Source: Oscillospiraceae bacterium (GTDB lineage: Bacteria; Bacillota; Clostridia; Oscillospirales; Ruminococcaceae). Taken from it: a stretch of DNA of 64,000 nucleotides. Position numbers and translations under genes: made by a program. The notes beneath the pieces are model-generated. The model was not told the DNA's origin and did not search any database. It saw only the letters and a program-made list of their open reading frames with translations. The stretch's first letter is position 1. Each line of letters begins with the position of its first letter. The stretch covers positions 62,001 through 126,000 of the forward strand of contig JAUNSK010000007.1 in NCBI GenBank assembly GCA_030539275.1, in the 5' to 3' direction. This document shows, in pieces, positions 19,786 to 29,197 of the stretch.

Positions 19786-20070
19786 CTATTTATTACCATT
19801 ATTAGATGTCTTAGAACCGGCATGACCTTTATAAGTTCTTGTAGGAGCAAACTCTCCGAGCTTGTGACCTACCATATCCTCAGTTACATATACAGGAACG
19901 TGCTTACGACCGTCATGAACAGCAAATGTATGACCTACGAAATCCGGGAATATTGTTGATGAACGGCTCCATGTCTTAAGAACCTTCTTTTCACCGGCAT
20001 CATTCATCTGCGTAACTCTCTTAAAAAGTACCTCTTGTACAAAAGGTCCCTTCTTGATACTTCTGCTCAT
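19786..20070 (-). CDS. rpsS: 30S ribosomal protein S19
   Basis: 94-residue head protein that pairs with S13. [19 protein letters not shown], then [45 protein letters not shown]. Spaced 18 bp from rplV and 23 bp from rplB. Confidence 0.98.
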   Translation of the reverse strand: MSRSIKKGPFVQEVLFKRVTQMNDAGEKKVLKTWSRSSTIFPDFVGHTFAVHDGRKHVPVYVTEDMVGHKLGEFAPTRTYKGHAGSKTSNNGNK

Positions 20071-20093
20071 TTGTAACTTCCTCCTTTCAAGCT

Positions 20094-20927
20094 TTATTTA
20101 CCGTTTCTGCGTTTTACGATGTACTTATCAGAACGGCTATGCTTCTTGCGGGTCTTATAGCCAAGTGCTGGCTTACCCCAAGGAGTAACAGGACCCGGAC
20201 GACCAACAGGTGCTTTACCTTCACCACCACCGTGTGGATGATCACATGGGTTCATGGCAGATCCACGAACTGTAGGTCTCCAGCCAAGGTGACGTCTTCT
20301 ACCTGCTTTACCGTAATTAACGTTCTCATGATCTATATTACCTACCTGACCGATTGTAGCCTTGCAGGTGTTAGGAACATTTCTGAGTTCTCCTGAAGGA
20401 AGTCTTAACAGTGCGTATGTGCCTTCCTTAGCCATGAGCTGAGCCATGTTACCTGCAGAACGAACAAGCTGTGCGCCCTTGCCAGGATATAACTCAATGT
20501 TATGAATGAAAGTACCAACCGGAATATCAACGAGTGCAAGTGCATTACCAGGCTTGATATCAGCATCTGATCCGCTTCTTACTGTATCGCCGACCTTTAA
20601 TCCGTTAGGAGCAAGGATGTATCTCTTTTCGCCGTCTTCATACTGAAGAAGTGCGATGTGAGCTGAACGGTTTGGATCATATTCTAATGTAAGAACCTGA
20701 GCATTCATACCGTCCTTATCACGCTTAAAGTCGATTACTCTGTACTTTCTCTTATTTGCGCCGCCTCTGTGGCGAACTGTTATTCTTCCGTAGCTGTTTC
20801 TGCCTGAAGTATTCTTCAATGGTTCGAGCAGACTCTTCTCCGGAGCAACCTTTGACAACTGTGAATAATCCGTGCATGTCATCTGACGACGTGACGGAGT
20901 AGTTGGTTTATATGACTTGATTGCCAT
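20094..20927 (-). CDS. rplB: 50S ribosomal protein L2
   Basis: 277-residue core protein near the peptidyl-transferase centre, required for subunit joining. [17 protein letters not shown] start, RNA-binding domain with [20 protein letters not shown], and a C-terminal [24 protein letters not shown] loop holding the conserved His. ATG 20927 follows AAGGAG at 8 nt; a GTG three codons earlier is part of that site. Confidence 0.98.
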   Translation of the reverse strand: MAIKSYKPTTPSRRQMTCTDYSQLSKVAPEKSLLEPLKNTSGRNSYGRITVRHRGGANKRKYRVIDFKRDKDGMNAQVLTLEYDPNRSAHIALLQYEDGEKRYILAPNGLKVGDTVRSGSDADIKPGNALALVDIPVGTFIHNIELYPGKGAQLVRSAGNMAQLMAKEGTYALLRLPSGELRNVPNTCKATIGQVGNIDHENVNYGKAGRRRHLGWRPTVRGSAMNPCDHPHGGGEGKAPVGRPGPVTPWGKPALGYKTRKKHSRSDKYIVKRRNGK

Positions 20928-20957
20928 GATTTTCACTCCTTAAAATGCATGTTTTGC

Positions 20958-20972
20958 GGGAGCATTACTCCC
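20958..20972 (-). other. Small stem-loop between rplW and rplB
   Basis: GGGAG/CTCCC five-bp stem with a 5-nt loop in the 80-bp rplW-rplB gap, the longest gap inside the S10 block. It may mark an RNA-processing or translational-control point. No T run follows, so it is not a terminator. Confidence 0.35.
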
Positions 20973-21007
20973 ATACAGGCCGAATTGCTTCAGCCGCTGA
21001 GCACGAA

Positions 21008-21301
21008 TTAGATCATACCGTCAAAGAATTCTATTGTCTTTGAATCTTCTTTAAGTGTAACGATAGCCTTTTTCCAGTCAGCTTTCTTACCAATTGAGCT
21101 GCCTACTCTCTTTGTACGTCCCTGGCAGTTCATTGTATTTACTTTAGCAACGCTTACGTCGAAAAGCTTTTCAACTGCGTTCTTAATTTCAATTTTGTTA
21201 GCGTTCTTATCAACCTTAAAAGTGTACTTTCCAGTCTGGAGAGCATCCATACTTCTTTCAGTGATAACCGGCTTTAAAACGATATCCTGTGGTGTCTTCA
21301 T
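21008..21301 (-). CDS. rplW: 50S ribosomal protein L23
   Basis: 97-residue exit-tunnel protein, the docking site for trigger factor (encoded at 49405-50739). [49 protein letters not shown] is typical. Its start overlaps the rplD stop by one base. Confidence 0.98.
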   Translation of the reverse strand: MKTPQDIVLKPVITERSMDALQTGKYTFKVDKNANKIEIKNAVEKLFDVSVAKVNTMNCQGRTKRVGSSIGKKADWKKAIVTLKEDSKTIEFFDGMI

Positions 21302-21924
21302 TATGCGTACACCTCCTCGATCTTAGCAACTGCATCCTGAACAACTATGAACTTATCATAGTTTAATATATCATAAACATTCAGTGTATTAACAAGTGCT
21401 GTCTTGATGCCCGGAATATTAGCTGCACTCTTGATTATCATCTGATTAACCTCAGGCATAACTATAAGTGCCTTGCCTTCAACCTTAAGAGCATTCAGCA
21501 TATTAACAACTGTCTTTGTCTTGAATTCATTCATCTTGATTGAATCAAGAACAATAATGTTCTGTTCCTGTAATTTAGATGACAGAGCAGATTTCATTGC
21601 AAGTCTTCTTACCTTTTTGTTAAGAGAATATCTGTAGTCTCTTGGCTTAGGACCAATAGCAACTCCACCGTGTGTCCACTGAGGAGCACGTATAGAACCC
21701 TGTCTTGCATGACCTGTACCCTTCTGTCTCCATGGCTTTCTTCCGCCTCCGCGAACTTCAGTACGTGTCAAAGTTGACTGTGTACCCTGACGCTGATTTG
21801 CAAGATAGTTTACAACCATAGCATGCATAACAGCTTCATTCGGCTTAATTCCGAAAATAGCATCGGAAAGTTCAGTTTCTGCAACCTGTTTGCCATTCAT
21901 ATCAAATACTGAAACCTTAGACAT
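21301..21924 (-). CDS. rplD: 50S ribosomal protein L4
   Basis: 207-residue large-subunit protein with a long loop into the exit tunnel ([34 protein letters not shown]). In several bacteria L4 represses the S10 operon by binding its leader; the leader in this window (22953-23262) contains an attenuator-like element, so L4 is the leading candidate ligand by analogy. Confidence 0.98.
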   Translation of the reverse strand: MSKVSVFDMNGKQVAETELSDAIFGIKPNEAVMHAMVVNYLANQRQGTQSTLTRTEVRGGGRKPWRQKGTGHARQGSIRAPQWTHGGVAIGPKPRDYRYSLNKKVRRLAMKSALSSKLQEQNIIVLDSIKMNEFKTKTVVNMLNALKVEGKALIVMPEVNQMIIKSAANIPGIKTALVNTLNVYDILNYDKFIVVQDAVAKIEEVYA

Positions 21925-21942
21925 ATATGCTTCCTCCTTCCA

Positions 21943-22578
21943 TTAAGCCTTCTTGACACTGTCAACGATGCAAACTACTCCGCCCTTAGGACCCGGAATA
22001 GCACCCTTGAGTGCAATAAGATTATTTTCTGCGTCAACCTTAACAACTTCAAGATTCTGAACTGTTACGCTCTCAGAACCCATATGTCCAGGAAGTGCCT
22101 TACCCTTGAAGATACGTGATGGTGAAGAACAAGCTCCCATAGAACCTGCATGTCTGTGTACAGGACCTGTACCATGAGTTTCCTTAAGTCTTGAGTTATT
22201 GTTGCGCTTGATAGTACCCTGGAAGCCCTTACCTTTGCTTGTACCGCTTACATCAACGATGTCGCCGGCAGCAAATGTATCAGCCTTGAGTATATCGCCG
22301 ATATTAACTGATTCGCAGTCATCAAGTCTGAATTCCTTCAGTGTCTTTTTGCATGCTACATCAGCCTTTTTAAAGTGACCCTGCATTGGCTTGTTTACTC
22401 TGTTGAGTTTAACGTCGCCGAAACCAAGCTGTACTGAAGCATAACCGTCGTTTTCAACTGTTTTCTTCTGTACTACTACGCAAGGACCAGCCTCAATTAC
22501 TGTTACAGGAATAACTTTACCTGTTTCATCGAAAATCTGTGTCATACCGATTTTCTTGCCTATTAAACTTTTCTGCAT
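21943..22578 (-). CDS. rplC: 50S ribosomal protein L3
   Basis: 211-residue early-assembly protein reaching to the peptidyl-transferase centre. [30 protein letters not shown] start and the [16 protein letters not shown] / [27 protein letters not shown] core are L3 signatures. Second gene of the S10 operon. Confidence 0.98.
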   Translation of the reverse strand: MQKSLIGKKIGMTQIFDETGKVIPVTVIEAGPCVVVQKKTVENDGYASVQLGFGDVKLNRVNKPMQGHFKKADVACKKTLKEFRLDDCESVNIGDILKADTFAAGDIVDVSGTSKGKGFQGTIKRNNNSRLKETHGTGPVHRHAGSMGACSSPSRIFKGKALPGHMGSESVTVQNLEVVKVDAENNLIALKGAIPGPKGGVVCIVDSVKKA

Positions 22579-22637
22579 TTTTAATTCCTCCTAAGTTATT
22601 GGTTGATTAAATCAACTTGACTCGGTGTAATTCGAAA

Positions 22638-22952
22638 TTATTTTTCAACCATTTCGATCAGTACACCAGCTGGAATTTCGAGACCGCTGAGAGTTTCCAT
22701 TGTCTTGCTTGTTGGTCTGATAATATCAATAAGTCTCTTGTGTGTTCTAAGTTCGAACTGCTCACGGCTGTCCTTGTACTTATGAACTGCACGAAGAATT
22801 GTAACTATTTCCTTATCAGTCGGCAACGGGATAGGACCTGAAACTCTGGCACCGCTGCGCTTAGCTGCTTCAATTATCTTTGCTGCTGCAGCGTCAACTA
22901 CTGCGTGCTCATAACCTTTGATCTTGATTCTGATTTTTTCTTTTCCTGCCAT
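22638..22952 (-). CDS. rpsJ: 30S ribosomal protein S10
   Basis: 104-residue protein of the 30S head, also the NusE antitermination factor. [64 protein letters not shown] are diagnostic. The start is ATG 22952 (MAGKEK) after AAGGAGG; the longer frame to 23003 extends into the leader without a ribosome site. First gene of the superoperon. Confidence 0.98.
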   Translation of the reverse strand: MAGKEKIRIKIKGYEHAVVDAAAAKIIEAAKRSGARVSGPIPLPTDKEIVTILRAVHKYKDSREQFELRTHKRLIDIIRPTSKTMETLSGLEIPAGVLIEMVEK

Positions 22953-23262
22953 CTTCTTTCGCCTCCTTAATGGTGATAATGGGGGCGCTATGATTCGTAA
23001 CACTTAGCCGTGTGTATCCTTATGTGTAAAACTAAAAAAAGCTTGAAAAAATTTTGTTTTTTCCAAGCTGGTAATAGTAAGATACATAAACAAGCGCACT
23101 TGAGGCATAAGTACATAATTATACATATACTTCTAAGCACACACAGTGTCCGTTATTACAATCGCCCGGTTTAAAATCGGACATACTCCACAAAAATTCC
23201 CTGACATACCGCCAGCAACCTTTTGTCTCAACGCATATCATTTGCGGTCTTTTCACAACCGC
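22953..23262 (-). promoter_or_regulatory. Structured 5' leader of the S10 superoperon
   Basis: About 310 nt lie between the predicted transcription start and rpsJ. It can fold into a 5' hairpin (GCGGU...ACCGC near 23243-23262), an internal 8-bp hairpin (AAGUAUAU with AUGUACUU, about 23107-23131), and then a full intrinsic terminator at 23034-23069, well before the rpsJ Shine-Dalgarno. The arrangement suggests transcription attenuation, by analogy with L4-regulated S10 leaders. No known Rfam family was confirmed. Confidence 0.65.
23034..23069 (-). terminator. Intrinsic terminator (attenuator) inside the S10 leader
   Basis: On the minus strand AGCTTGGAAAAAA pairs with TTTTTTCAAGCT (one bulged G), loop CAAAA, followed by a run of T (23034-23039). 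It lies about 195-230 nt after the promoter and 80 nt before rpsJ, so unregulated termination here would shut off all 30-plus downstream genes. Confidence 0.75.
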
Positions 23263-23268
23263 TTGTTC

Positions 23269-23297
23269 ATTATAGCATAATGCAAGAATTTTTACAA
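23269..23297 (-). promoter_or_regulatory. Promoter of the S10-spc-alpha superoperon
   Basis: TTGTAA (23297-23292), 17-bp spacer with an upstream T/A-rich run, perfect TATAAT (23274-23269). It is the only strong promoter found upstream of rpsJ. Start expected near 23262. Confidence 0.8.
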
Positions 23298-23340
23298 GGT
23301 TTTTTGTTGAAAATCAATTGTAAACTTTTTATGAACGTAT

Positions 23341-24381
23341 TTATATATACAATATTCCCGATGCATTGATTATTGTCACTGCAATATACACTAAAAGTGT
23401 AATAATTGTTACCGGCGATCTGAATAACGCTGCTGCTTTCTGTCCTTTTGTAAGCTCAGGACATTCATTTTCTAATCTGAAGCTTTCCCGGTGACAGCAT
23501 AACTCTATGATAAATAAAATGATTCCTGTTAGTATGAGACCATATATCAATATAATGTATCCGAAAAGTGTGAGAATATCAAACAATCCGGAACTTGTTA
23601 TTTTTTCATACATTTCATCGTAAGTCAGTGTATCTGAAATACCTGCGTTGCTGTATACGACCATTCCAAATGCACCAAGTATATTGCAGAAAAAGTGCAT
23701 CAGCATCGGAACGACAATTGATTTTGTTTTTACACACAGGTAGCATAATATGATTCCTCCGGCACACGCATAAAAAATCTGCTGATAGTTTCTGTGCATA
23801 AGTCCGAACAGTACTCCTGATATAACTATTGTAAACCACGGACCAAAACGGTGAAAATTTTTATATACTGCTCCTCTGCACATAAGTTCTTCAAAAACCG
23901 GTGCATATATGACCATTACGAAAAAAGATACTGCAATCTCTGCCTTTGAACCAAATGTTCCGATATTCGGTTCAAAGAAGTCTTTTCCTGTAACAGTCTG
24001 AATAACTGTAAATAATACATTCATTATGAGGTTTACTGTCTGCATCAGAGCAAATCCGATAATTATCCATTTGAAAGCAAATCCTGCACTGCACTCCGGT
24101 TTTCTGTACAGAGAACGAATTTTAAAATCACTGCCGCGGTTTGAGAAAGCAACACATACAGGTATAATAAGAAGATACTGAACTGAATACACAATGAGAG
24201 TAGTGAGTGCAGCTGCTGTTGATGACGCAGCAGACTCAAATACTTTTGAACAAATCAGATCAGTAAGTCCTCCGAGTGCAAAAGCAAAAAGAACAAAAAG
24301 CAGCATCATTGCAGACACCCTCGTCGATGAGGCTGTTATCTCAGCGCTTATTGATTTCTTATTTTCATTAAATTCATCCAT
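23341..24381 (-). CDS. CPBP-family intramembrane metalloprotease
   Basis: About 346-residue polytopic membrane protein with the CPBP (CAAX protease/bacteriocin-processing, Abi) motifs: EELMCR (EExxxR), FGLMHRN (FxxxH) and HFFCNI (HxxxN). About eight hydrophobic segments. These enzymes are membrane-embedded proteases; bacterial substrates are mostly unknown. ATG 24381 follows GGAGGAG; a GTG six codons earlier is upstream of that site. It overlaps the end of the AI-2E gene by 8 bp, so the two are one operon. Membrane-protein quality control or peptide processing are plausible roles. Confidence 0.9.
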   Translation of the reverse strand: MDEFNENKKSISAEITASSTRVSAMMLLFVLFAFALGGLTDLICSKVFESAASSTAAALTTLIVYSVQYLLIIPVCVAFSNRGSDFKIRSLYRKPECSAGFAFKWIIIGFALMQTVNLIMNVLFTVIQTVTGKDFFEPNIGTFGSKAEIAVSFFVMVIYAPVFEELMCRGAVYKNFHRFGPWFTIVISGVLFGLMHRNYQQIFYACAGGIILCYLCVKTKSIVVPMLMHFFCNILGAFGMVVYSNAGISDTLTYDEMYEKITSSGLFDILTLFGYIILIYGLILTGIILFIIELCCHRESFRLENECPELTKGQKAAALFRSPVTIITLLVYIAVTIINASGILYI

Positions 24382-25564
24382 TGTCTTCTCCTCCGTCACC
24401 CGTTTCTTCAGTTTTTTCTTTCAGTATCGTATACAGGACGGACATGAGAGGGATAGCGACAATCATGCCTATTACACCCTTAAATCCTCCGCCGACTATT
24501 ACAGCTACTGATACCCATAAAGCAGGCAGACCCATTGAGCTTCCTACTACCTTAGGATAAATAAGATTTGATTCTATCTGCTGAAGTACTATTATAAATA
24601 CGACAAACCATATCGCATCCTTTGGATTCGTAAGAAGAAGTATAAATGCACATGGTATAGTTCCGATGATCGGCCCGAAGATAGGTATCATATTAGTAAC
24701 ACCAATTATAGTACTTATAAGTACAGCATAATCAAAGCCAAATATTTTCATTCCTATGAAACAGAGCATTCCGAGTATAAATGCCTCAGTGAGCTGTCCG
24801 CTGATAAAATCAGTAAACTTGTCGGAGACCAGAGCCATAGTCTTTGTCAGGCAATTATATATTTTCGGACTGCAGAATCTTCTTCCGAGTCTCCTGCCCT
24901 GATCCTTGATATGTTCCTTTTCTGCAAGTATATATGCTGAAAGTACAACGCCAAGAACAACATCAACTGTACCGCCAAAAAAGCTTGCCGTTACTCCGAA
25001 GGTCTTCTGGAGTATATTAGGTACATACTCTACAAGTCCGTAGATCTTGTTTTCTATATCGAGCGTCTCTATCCAGTCAATAACAGCAGGATTTTGCTTT
25101 GAATAATAGGTCTGCATCTTTTCTTCTATGTTTGTGTAGTAAAAATCAAAGTTTTCGATAAATCCGCTGATACTTTCGACAAGCTGCGGAACTATTATCA
25201 GAACAAGAAGCCCGATTACAAGCAGGCAGCAGATATAAACACTCAGAAGTGCAAGTTTGAATGCGATCCGGCTCTTCCGGGGCAGCTGAGCCGGAAGAAC
25301 ACCATGATTGTTTCTTTTAATTCTCTCAAGCTTTCTGTTATAATATTTTTCATATCTTGCACTGTACAGTCTGTTGATCATCCCAAGCGGCTTTCTGAGT
25401 GCAAATGCAATAAAAAAGCCTATCATTACAGGTCTGAATACATCGATCGCTTTACCGGCAAATTCCATAAGATTATCATACTTGATAAAAACAAATGCAA
25501 ATGCAACAAGAATTGCTCCGGCAAAAATAAATGATCTGACCCTTTTATCCTCAAGATACTTCAT
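24374..25564 (-). CDS. AI-2E family transporter (membrane permease)
   Basis: 396-residue integral membrane protein with the AI-2E/YdiK-PerM-TqsA architecture: two N-terminal helices, a long soluble segment (~125-190), and a C-terminal cluster of helices with FGFDYAVLISTIIGVTNMIPIFGPIIGTIPC, the family signature. Members export varied small molecules or ions, so the substrate cannot be assigned; AI-2 transport should not be assumed from the name. First gene of a two-gene operon with the CPBP protease. Confidence 0.88.
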   Translation of the reverse strand: MKYLEDKRVRSFIFAGAILVAFAFVFIKYDNLMEFAGKAIDVFRPVMIGFFIAFALRKPLGMINRLYSARYEKYYNRKLERIKRNNHGVLPAQLPRKSRIAFKLALLSVYICCLLVIGLLVLIIVPQLVESISGFIENFDFYYTNIEEKMQTYYSKQNPAVIDWIETLDIENKIYGLVEYVPNILQKTFGVTASFFGGTVDVVLGVVLSAYILAEKEHIKDQGRRLGRRFCSPKIYNCLTKTMALVSDKFTDFISGQLTEAFILGMLCFIGMKIFGFDYAVLISTIIGVTNMIPIFGPIIGTIPCAFILLLTNPKDAIWFVVFIIVLQQIESNLIYPKVVGSSMGLPALWVSVAVIVGGGFKGVIGMIVAIPLMSVLYTILKEKTEETGDGGEDNG

Positions 25565-25638
25565 TATGTCTCATCTCCTTGTTACAGTTATTAGTAGTAT
25601 TATACCATTAACAATTTTATTTTACAACCGCAAAAATA

Positions 25639-25664
25639 AAAAGCAGGTCGCAAAACCTGCTTTT
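25639..25664. terminator. Bidirectional intrinsic terminator
   Basis: Ten-bp inverted repeat AAAAGCAGGT/ACCTGCTTTT with a 6-nt loop. It lies just after the AraC-family gene stop (minus strand) and before the AI-2E start. The arms carry the U/A runs. Confidence 0.85.
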
Positions 25665-25688
25665 AAACAATTTATTTACATTTAAAAT

Positions 25689-26594
25689 TCAATTCAGATC
25701 ATCATCTGTCTGAAGTTCGATGTCCTTTTCAAGCCATGATTTTCTGTATTTGTACGGAGTTGTCTGTTCAATCGCTTTAAACTGCTTGTTAAAGTAACAT
25801 GTATCATAAAATCCGCAGGCAAGTGATATTTCTTCAAGCGTCTTGTCAGAATACTTAAGAAGCCACTTGGCATTGCCTATTCTTTTCTGCATTATATACT
25901 TTGCTATTGTTATTCCATAAGCTTTCTTAAATTCCTTGGTAAGATGAAATTTGCTTATGCTGAACTTTTCACAAATCGTTTCAAGATAAATATCACTTGT
26001 ATAGTTTCTGTTGATATATCTCCTTACCTCTGCAAGCTTTCTGACTATCTGTGATGTATAAACAGTATCTGTCTTCTTGAACGTCATTAATAGTGTCAGA
26101 AGCTCAACGATCAGCTTTGATGAGCGGACTTCTGTCGAGGCATCGTGACGTGTGTTTATTTCGATAAGCTGTCTTACCAGATCTTCAAACGGATCAATCA
26201 GCTCAGGATGAATAACATTTATGTATGCATTGACAAAGTACTCATAGTGACCTCTTGCAGTAGGTCCGTTAAAGTGAAGCCACAGAAGCTTCCACGGATC
26301 ACTGAGACTGCTCTTGTAGGAATGCGGTTTCAGACAATCAATAAAGAAGCAGCAGCCTTTGGTAAGAGTATATGTCCTGTTATTATAGACAAGTTCGCCC
26401 TTTCCATCTAGTACTATTACAAATAAAAATGAATCAAGATTATCACGTATAGTATTATAAGGCTTGATTACATCCAGATATCCAACCTCCTGAACATAAA
26501 AAAATGTATCTTTTACAGAAGCACTGACTGTACACATTATCCTGTATGAGTCACTTGTATAATTACTTTTAAAACTGTCAAATAAACTATCCAT
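25689..26594 (-). CDS. AraC-family transcriptional regulator
   Basis: About 301 residues: an N-terminal cupin-like sensor domain (~15-150; LDGKGELVYNNRTYTLTKGCCFFID) and a C-terminal double helix-turn-helix (~195-295; ...SISKFHLTKEFKKAYGITIAKYIMQKRI, then LEEISLACGFYDTCYFNKQFK). This type usually senses a sugar-like ligand. ATG 26594 is preceded by AGGAAG; a GTG three codons earlier is too close to it. It follows nadC by only 32 bp on the same strand and has the terminator, so it is probably the last gene of nadB-nadC-araC. Target genes are unknown. Confidence 0.9.
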   Translation of the reverse strand: MDSLFDSFKSNYTSDSYRIMCTVSASVKDTFFYVQEVGYLDVIKPYNTIRDNLDSFLFVIVLDGKGELVYNNRTYTLTKGCCFFIDCLKPHSYKSSLSDPWKLLWLHFNGPTARGHYEYFVNAYINVIHPELIDPFEDLVRQLIEINTRHDASTEVRSSKLIVELLTLLMTFKKTDTVYTSQIVRKLAEVRRYINRNYTSDIYLETICEKFSISKFHLTKEFKKAYGITIAKYIMQKRIGNAKWLLKYSDKTLEEISLACGFYDTCYFNKQFKAIEQTTPYKYRKSWLEKDIELQTDDDLN

Positions 26595-26626
26595 ACTGTT
26601 CACTTCCTAACTGTTAATTTGAAAAT

Positions 26627-27472
26627 CTATCTCTGTGCTGCTATTTTCATTGAAATATCAAAGCATTTCACTGAATGAGTAAGTGCACCAAGTGAGATGA
26701 TATTGACTCCTGTCTGAGCGATTTCACGGATATTTTCTGCTGTAACATTGCCTGATGCTTCAAGAAGAGCACGGCCGTCTGTTATTTTTACAGCCTCGGC
26801 CATTTCACTGCAGCTCATGTTGTCGAGCATTATTACATCAGCCGAGCAGTCAAGTGCCTCTTTTAGTTCATCAAGATTTCTTACCTCTACTTCGATCTTT
26901 ACCATGTGTCCGATCTTTTTTCTGAGTGCATTCACAGCCGGACCTATTCCGCCGTATGCATCTATATGATTATCCTTGAGCATTGCACCGTCTGACAGAT
27001 TGAAACGGTGATTTCTGCCTCCGCCAACTGTAACTGCATATTTCTGCATAGCCCTGAGTCCAGGCAGTGTTTTTCTTGTATCGGTTATCATGGCGTCAGT
27101 GCCCTCTGTAAGCTTTACACATCTGTTTGTTGCCGTAGCTATTCCTGACATATGCTGAAGAATGTTAAGCGCAGTTCTTTCTCCCTTCAGAAGTGTTCTG
27201 GTTGAGCCGTTCATTACTGCAATGATATCACCCTTTTTAACAGGTTCTCCGTCATTTATCCTTATCTCAAAACTTACATCCGCTCCGACGATCTCAAAAA
27301 CTCTCTTTGCTATTTCGATTCCGCAAAGTATTCCGTCATCCTTTGCCACATAATAAGCACTGCTTGTGTGTCCGTCCGGGATAAGATTATCTGTTGTTAC
27401 ATCAGTATAATTTATATCCTCATTCAGAGCAGTCCCTATAATATTGTCAATGTATAACTGTGTTAGCTTCAT
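26627..27472 (-). CDS. nadC: Nicotinate-nucleotide pyrophosphorylase (quinolinate phosphoribosyltransferase)
   Basis: 281-residue enzyme of de novo NAD synthesis: quinolinate + PRPP to nicotinate mononucleotide + CO2. Family motifs: GERTALNILQHMSGIAT, ITDTRKTLPGLRAMQKYAV, GGGRNHRFNLSDGAMLKDNH and a C-terminal EASGNVTAENI/ALTHS barrel end. Follows nadB by 23 bp. nadA (quinolinate synthase) is not in this window, so either it lies elsewhere or the pathway is split. Confidence 0.97.
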   Translation of the reverse strand: MKLTQLYIDNIIGTALNEDINYTDVTTDNLIPDGHTSSAYYVAKDDGILCGIEIAKRVFEIVGADVSFEIRINDGEPVKKGDIIAVMNGSTRTLLKGERTALNILQHMSGIATATNRCVKLTEGTDAMITDTRKTLPGLRAMQKYAVTVGGGRNHRFNLSDGAMLKDNHIDAYGGIGPAVNALRKKIGHMVKIEVEVRNLDELKEALDCSADVIMLDNMSCSEMAEAVKITDGRALLEASGNVTAENIREIAQTGVNIISLGALTHSVKCFDISMKIAAQR

Positions 27473-27495
27473 TTGTAAACTCCCTTATCTTTTTA

Positions 27496-28950
27496 TCAGA
27501 TTACTTCCTTAAGAACAAGATATGCTACTGTAACAAGTGAACGTGCTTCTATATAATTGGCGTCTATATGGTAACTCTGTGTGCTGAGCATTTTTTTCAG
27601 CTCCTTGATACGCTCAAAGCCCTCAACAGCAGCTGCCTTGTCAGGTATTACAAAGTATGCCTGCTGCATGATGTGTCTTACCTCAGTTCTTATACCGCTC
27701 GGGATATGTTCTGCCTGGGTGTTGACCGGAAAATCATATGTATCAAACTTATCAGGACAGCTTTGTGAATCCTTTGCAATATTGTTTGCCGCCTGTCTTG
27801 AAAATACCAGCGCCTCGAGCAGTGAATTGCTTGCAAGTCTGTTATTGCCGTGCACTCCTGTATGTGAACACTCTCCGACGGCATATAATCCCTTTATCTT
27901 TGTCTGCGCATTGCAGTCAACATTGATGCCGCCCATAAGATAATGCTGACATGGAAATATCGGTACTCTGTCTTTTGTCAGGTCATAGCCCTGATCAAGA
28001 AGATTTTTATATATCATCGGAAATCTGTTCCTAAGGAATTCAGGATCCTTATGTGAGATATCCAGATAAAATTCGGTTGAATTCTGTTTTCTGCTCTCAA
28101 GAATAATTGCATGTGAAACAACATCACGCGGTGCAAGCTCAAGCCTGTCATCATAATTATGCATAAATCTCTCACCCTTGCAGTTGAGAAGATATGCTCC
28201 CTCTCCGCGGACTGCCTCTGAAATAAGGAAACATTCTCTTGTGTGTCTGTTATTGAATGCGGTAGGATGAAACTGAACGAAACTTAAGTTCTTGATATCC
28301 GCACCAAGCTCATATGCCATTGCTATTCCGTCTCCGGTTGCTATAGCTGAGTTTGTAGTGTACTCATATACTCTTCCGATTCCTCCTGTACCCAGAATAA
28401 GAAAATGTGAATTGAAAGTCTGGTTTGACTCATCCTCAAGCTGGATATTAAGAGAAAAACCAGTTGATGTCTTCTTGATATCACACATAAGAGCATTTTC
28501 AAGGATAGTAACATTTTTAAGCTGTTTTACTTTTTCAAGCAGCTTGGTTACTACCTCAAAGCCGGTTGCATCCTTGTGATGAAAAATACGGTGTCTGCAG
28601 TGTCCTCCTTCAAGAGTTCTGTGAAGTGTTCCATCAGGATTTCTGTCAAAATCTACGCCGAGCTTCATAATATTTGAGATATCATATGCAGCTTCGCTTA
28701 CAAGGATATGAAGTGTTTCATTATTGTTCTTGAATCCGCCTGCTATTAACGTATCATTCTGATGAAGCTGAATATTGTCATTTGGCGAATCATATACACC
28801 TGCAATGCCCCCCTGTGCCAGTGCCGAATTGCATAATGTAAGATTTCTTTTCGTCATTATCAGCACATTCAGGTTTTCCGGCAGATTGATAGCGGCGTAC
28901 AGACCGGAAACTCCGCTTCCAACAATGATCACGTCATAATTATTATTCAT
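27496..28950 (-). CDS. nadB: L-aspartate oxidase
   Basis: 484-residue flavoenzyme that oxidises L-aspartate to iminoaspartate, first step of de novo NAD synthesis. N-terminal FAD-binding GSGVSGLYAAINL (~11-23), flavin contact SALAQGGIAG, substrate-site TLEGGHCRHRI / FHHKDATG, QFHPTAF, and the capping domain. Somewhat shorter than the E. coli enzyme (about 540), missing part of the C-terminal helical domain; this is common in Clostridia. In an anaerobe fumarate rather than O2 is the likely electron acceptor. Confidence 0.96.
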   Translation of the reverse strand: MNNNYDVIIVGSGVSGLYAAINLPENLNVLIMTKRNLTLCNSALAQGGIAGVYDSPNDNIQLHQNDTLIAGGFKNNNETLHILVSEAAYDISNIMKLGVDFDRNPDGTLHRTLEGGHCRHRIFHHKDATGFEVVTKLLEKVKQLKNVTILENALMCDIKKTSTGFSLNIQLEDESNQTFNSHFLILGTGGIGRVYEYTTNSAIATGDGIAMAYELGADIKNLSFVQFHPTAFNNRHTRECFLISEAVRGEGAYLLNCKGERFMHNYDDRLELAPRDVVSHAIILESRKQNSTEFYLDISHKDPEFLRNRFPMIYKNLLDQGYDLTKDRVPIFPCQHYLMGGINVDCNAQTKIKGLYAVGECSHTGVHGNNRLASNSLLEALVFSRQAANNIAKDSQSCPDKFDTYDFPVNTQAEHIPSGIRTEVRHIMQQAYFVIPDKAAAVEGFERIKELKKMLSTQSYHIDANYIEARSLVTVAYLVLKEVI

Positions 28951-29031
28951 AACAATTCTTCTCTCCGTATATATATGAAATTATTTTTACAACTCATCTC
29001 AGTCTAGTGATATATAAATTGTATCATTATA

Positions 29032-29059
29032 ATTATACCATAAAATTATTTTATTGCAA
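29032..29059 (-). promoter_or_regulatory. Promoter of nadB-nadC-araC
   Basis: TTGCAA (29059-29054), 16-bp spacer, TATAAT (29037-29032). Gives a 5' leader of about 75 nt. It is divergent from the GH5 promoter about 65 bp away. Confidence 0.65.
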
Positions 29060-29122
29060 TTGCTTTTGAAAATAAACAATTATTTAGTGCATATTATAAA
29101 ATTATTTATAAAAAAGTCCACA

Positions 29123-29151
29123 TTGACAAATCATTTTACATGGTATAAAAT
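29123..29151 (+). promoter_or_regulatory. Promoter of the GH5 endoglucanase gene
   Basis: TTGACA (29123-29128), 17-bp spacer, TAAAAT (29146-29151). No cre-like site was seen here, in contrast to the GH74 promoter. Confidence 0.7.
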
Positions 29152-29197
29152 TATAAAGTAAATTAACATATATTATATGTATAAAGGAGTTATCTGT

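Noticed and set aside
22953-23003. N-terminal extension of S10 (from 23003)
   Set aside because: The added residues match no S10 protein and the ribosome site lies directly ahead of ATG 22952.
23341-25564. AI-2 quorum-sensing system
   Set aside because: The permease only belongs to the AI-2E superfamily; no luxS or lsr gene is nearby and substrates of the family vary.
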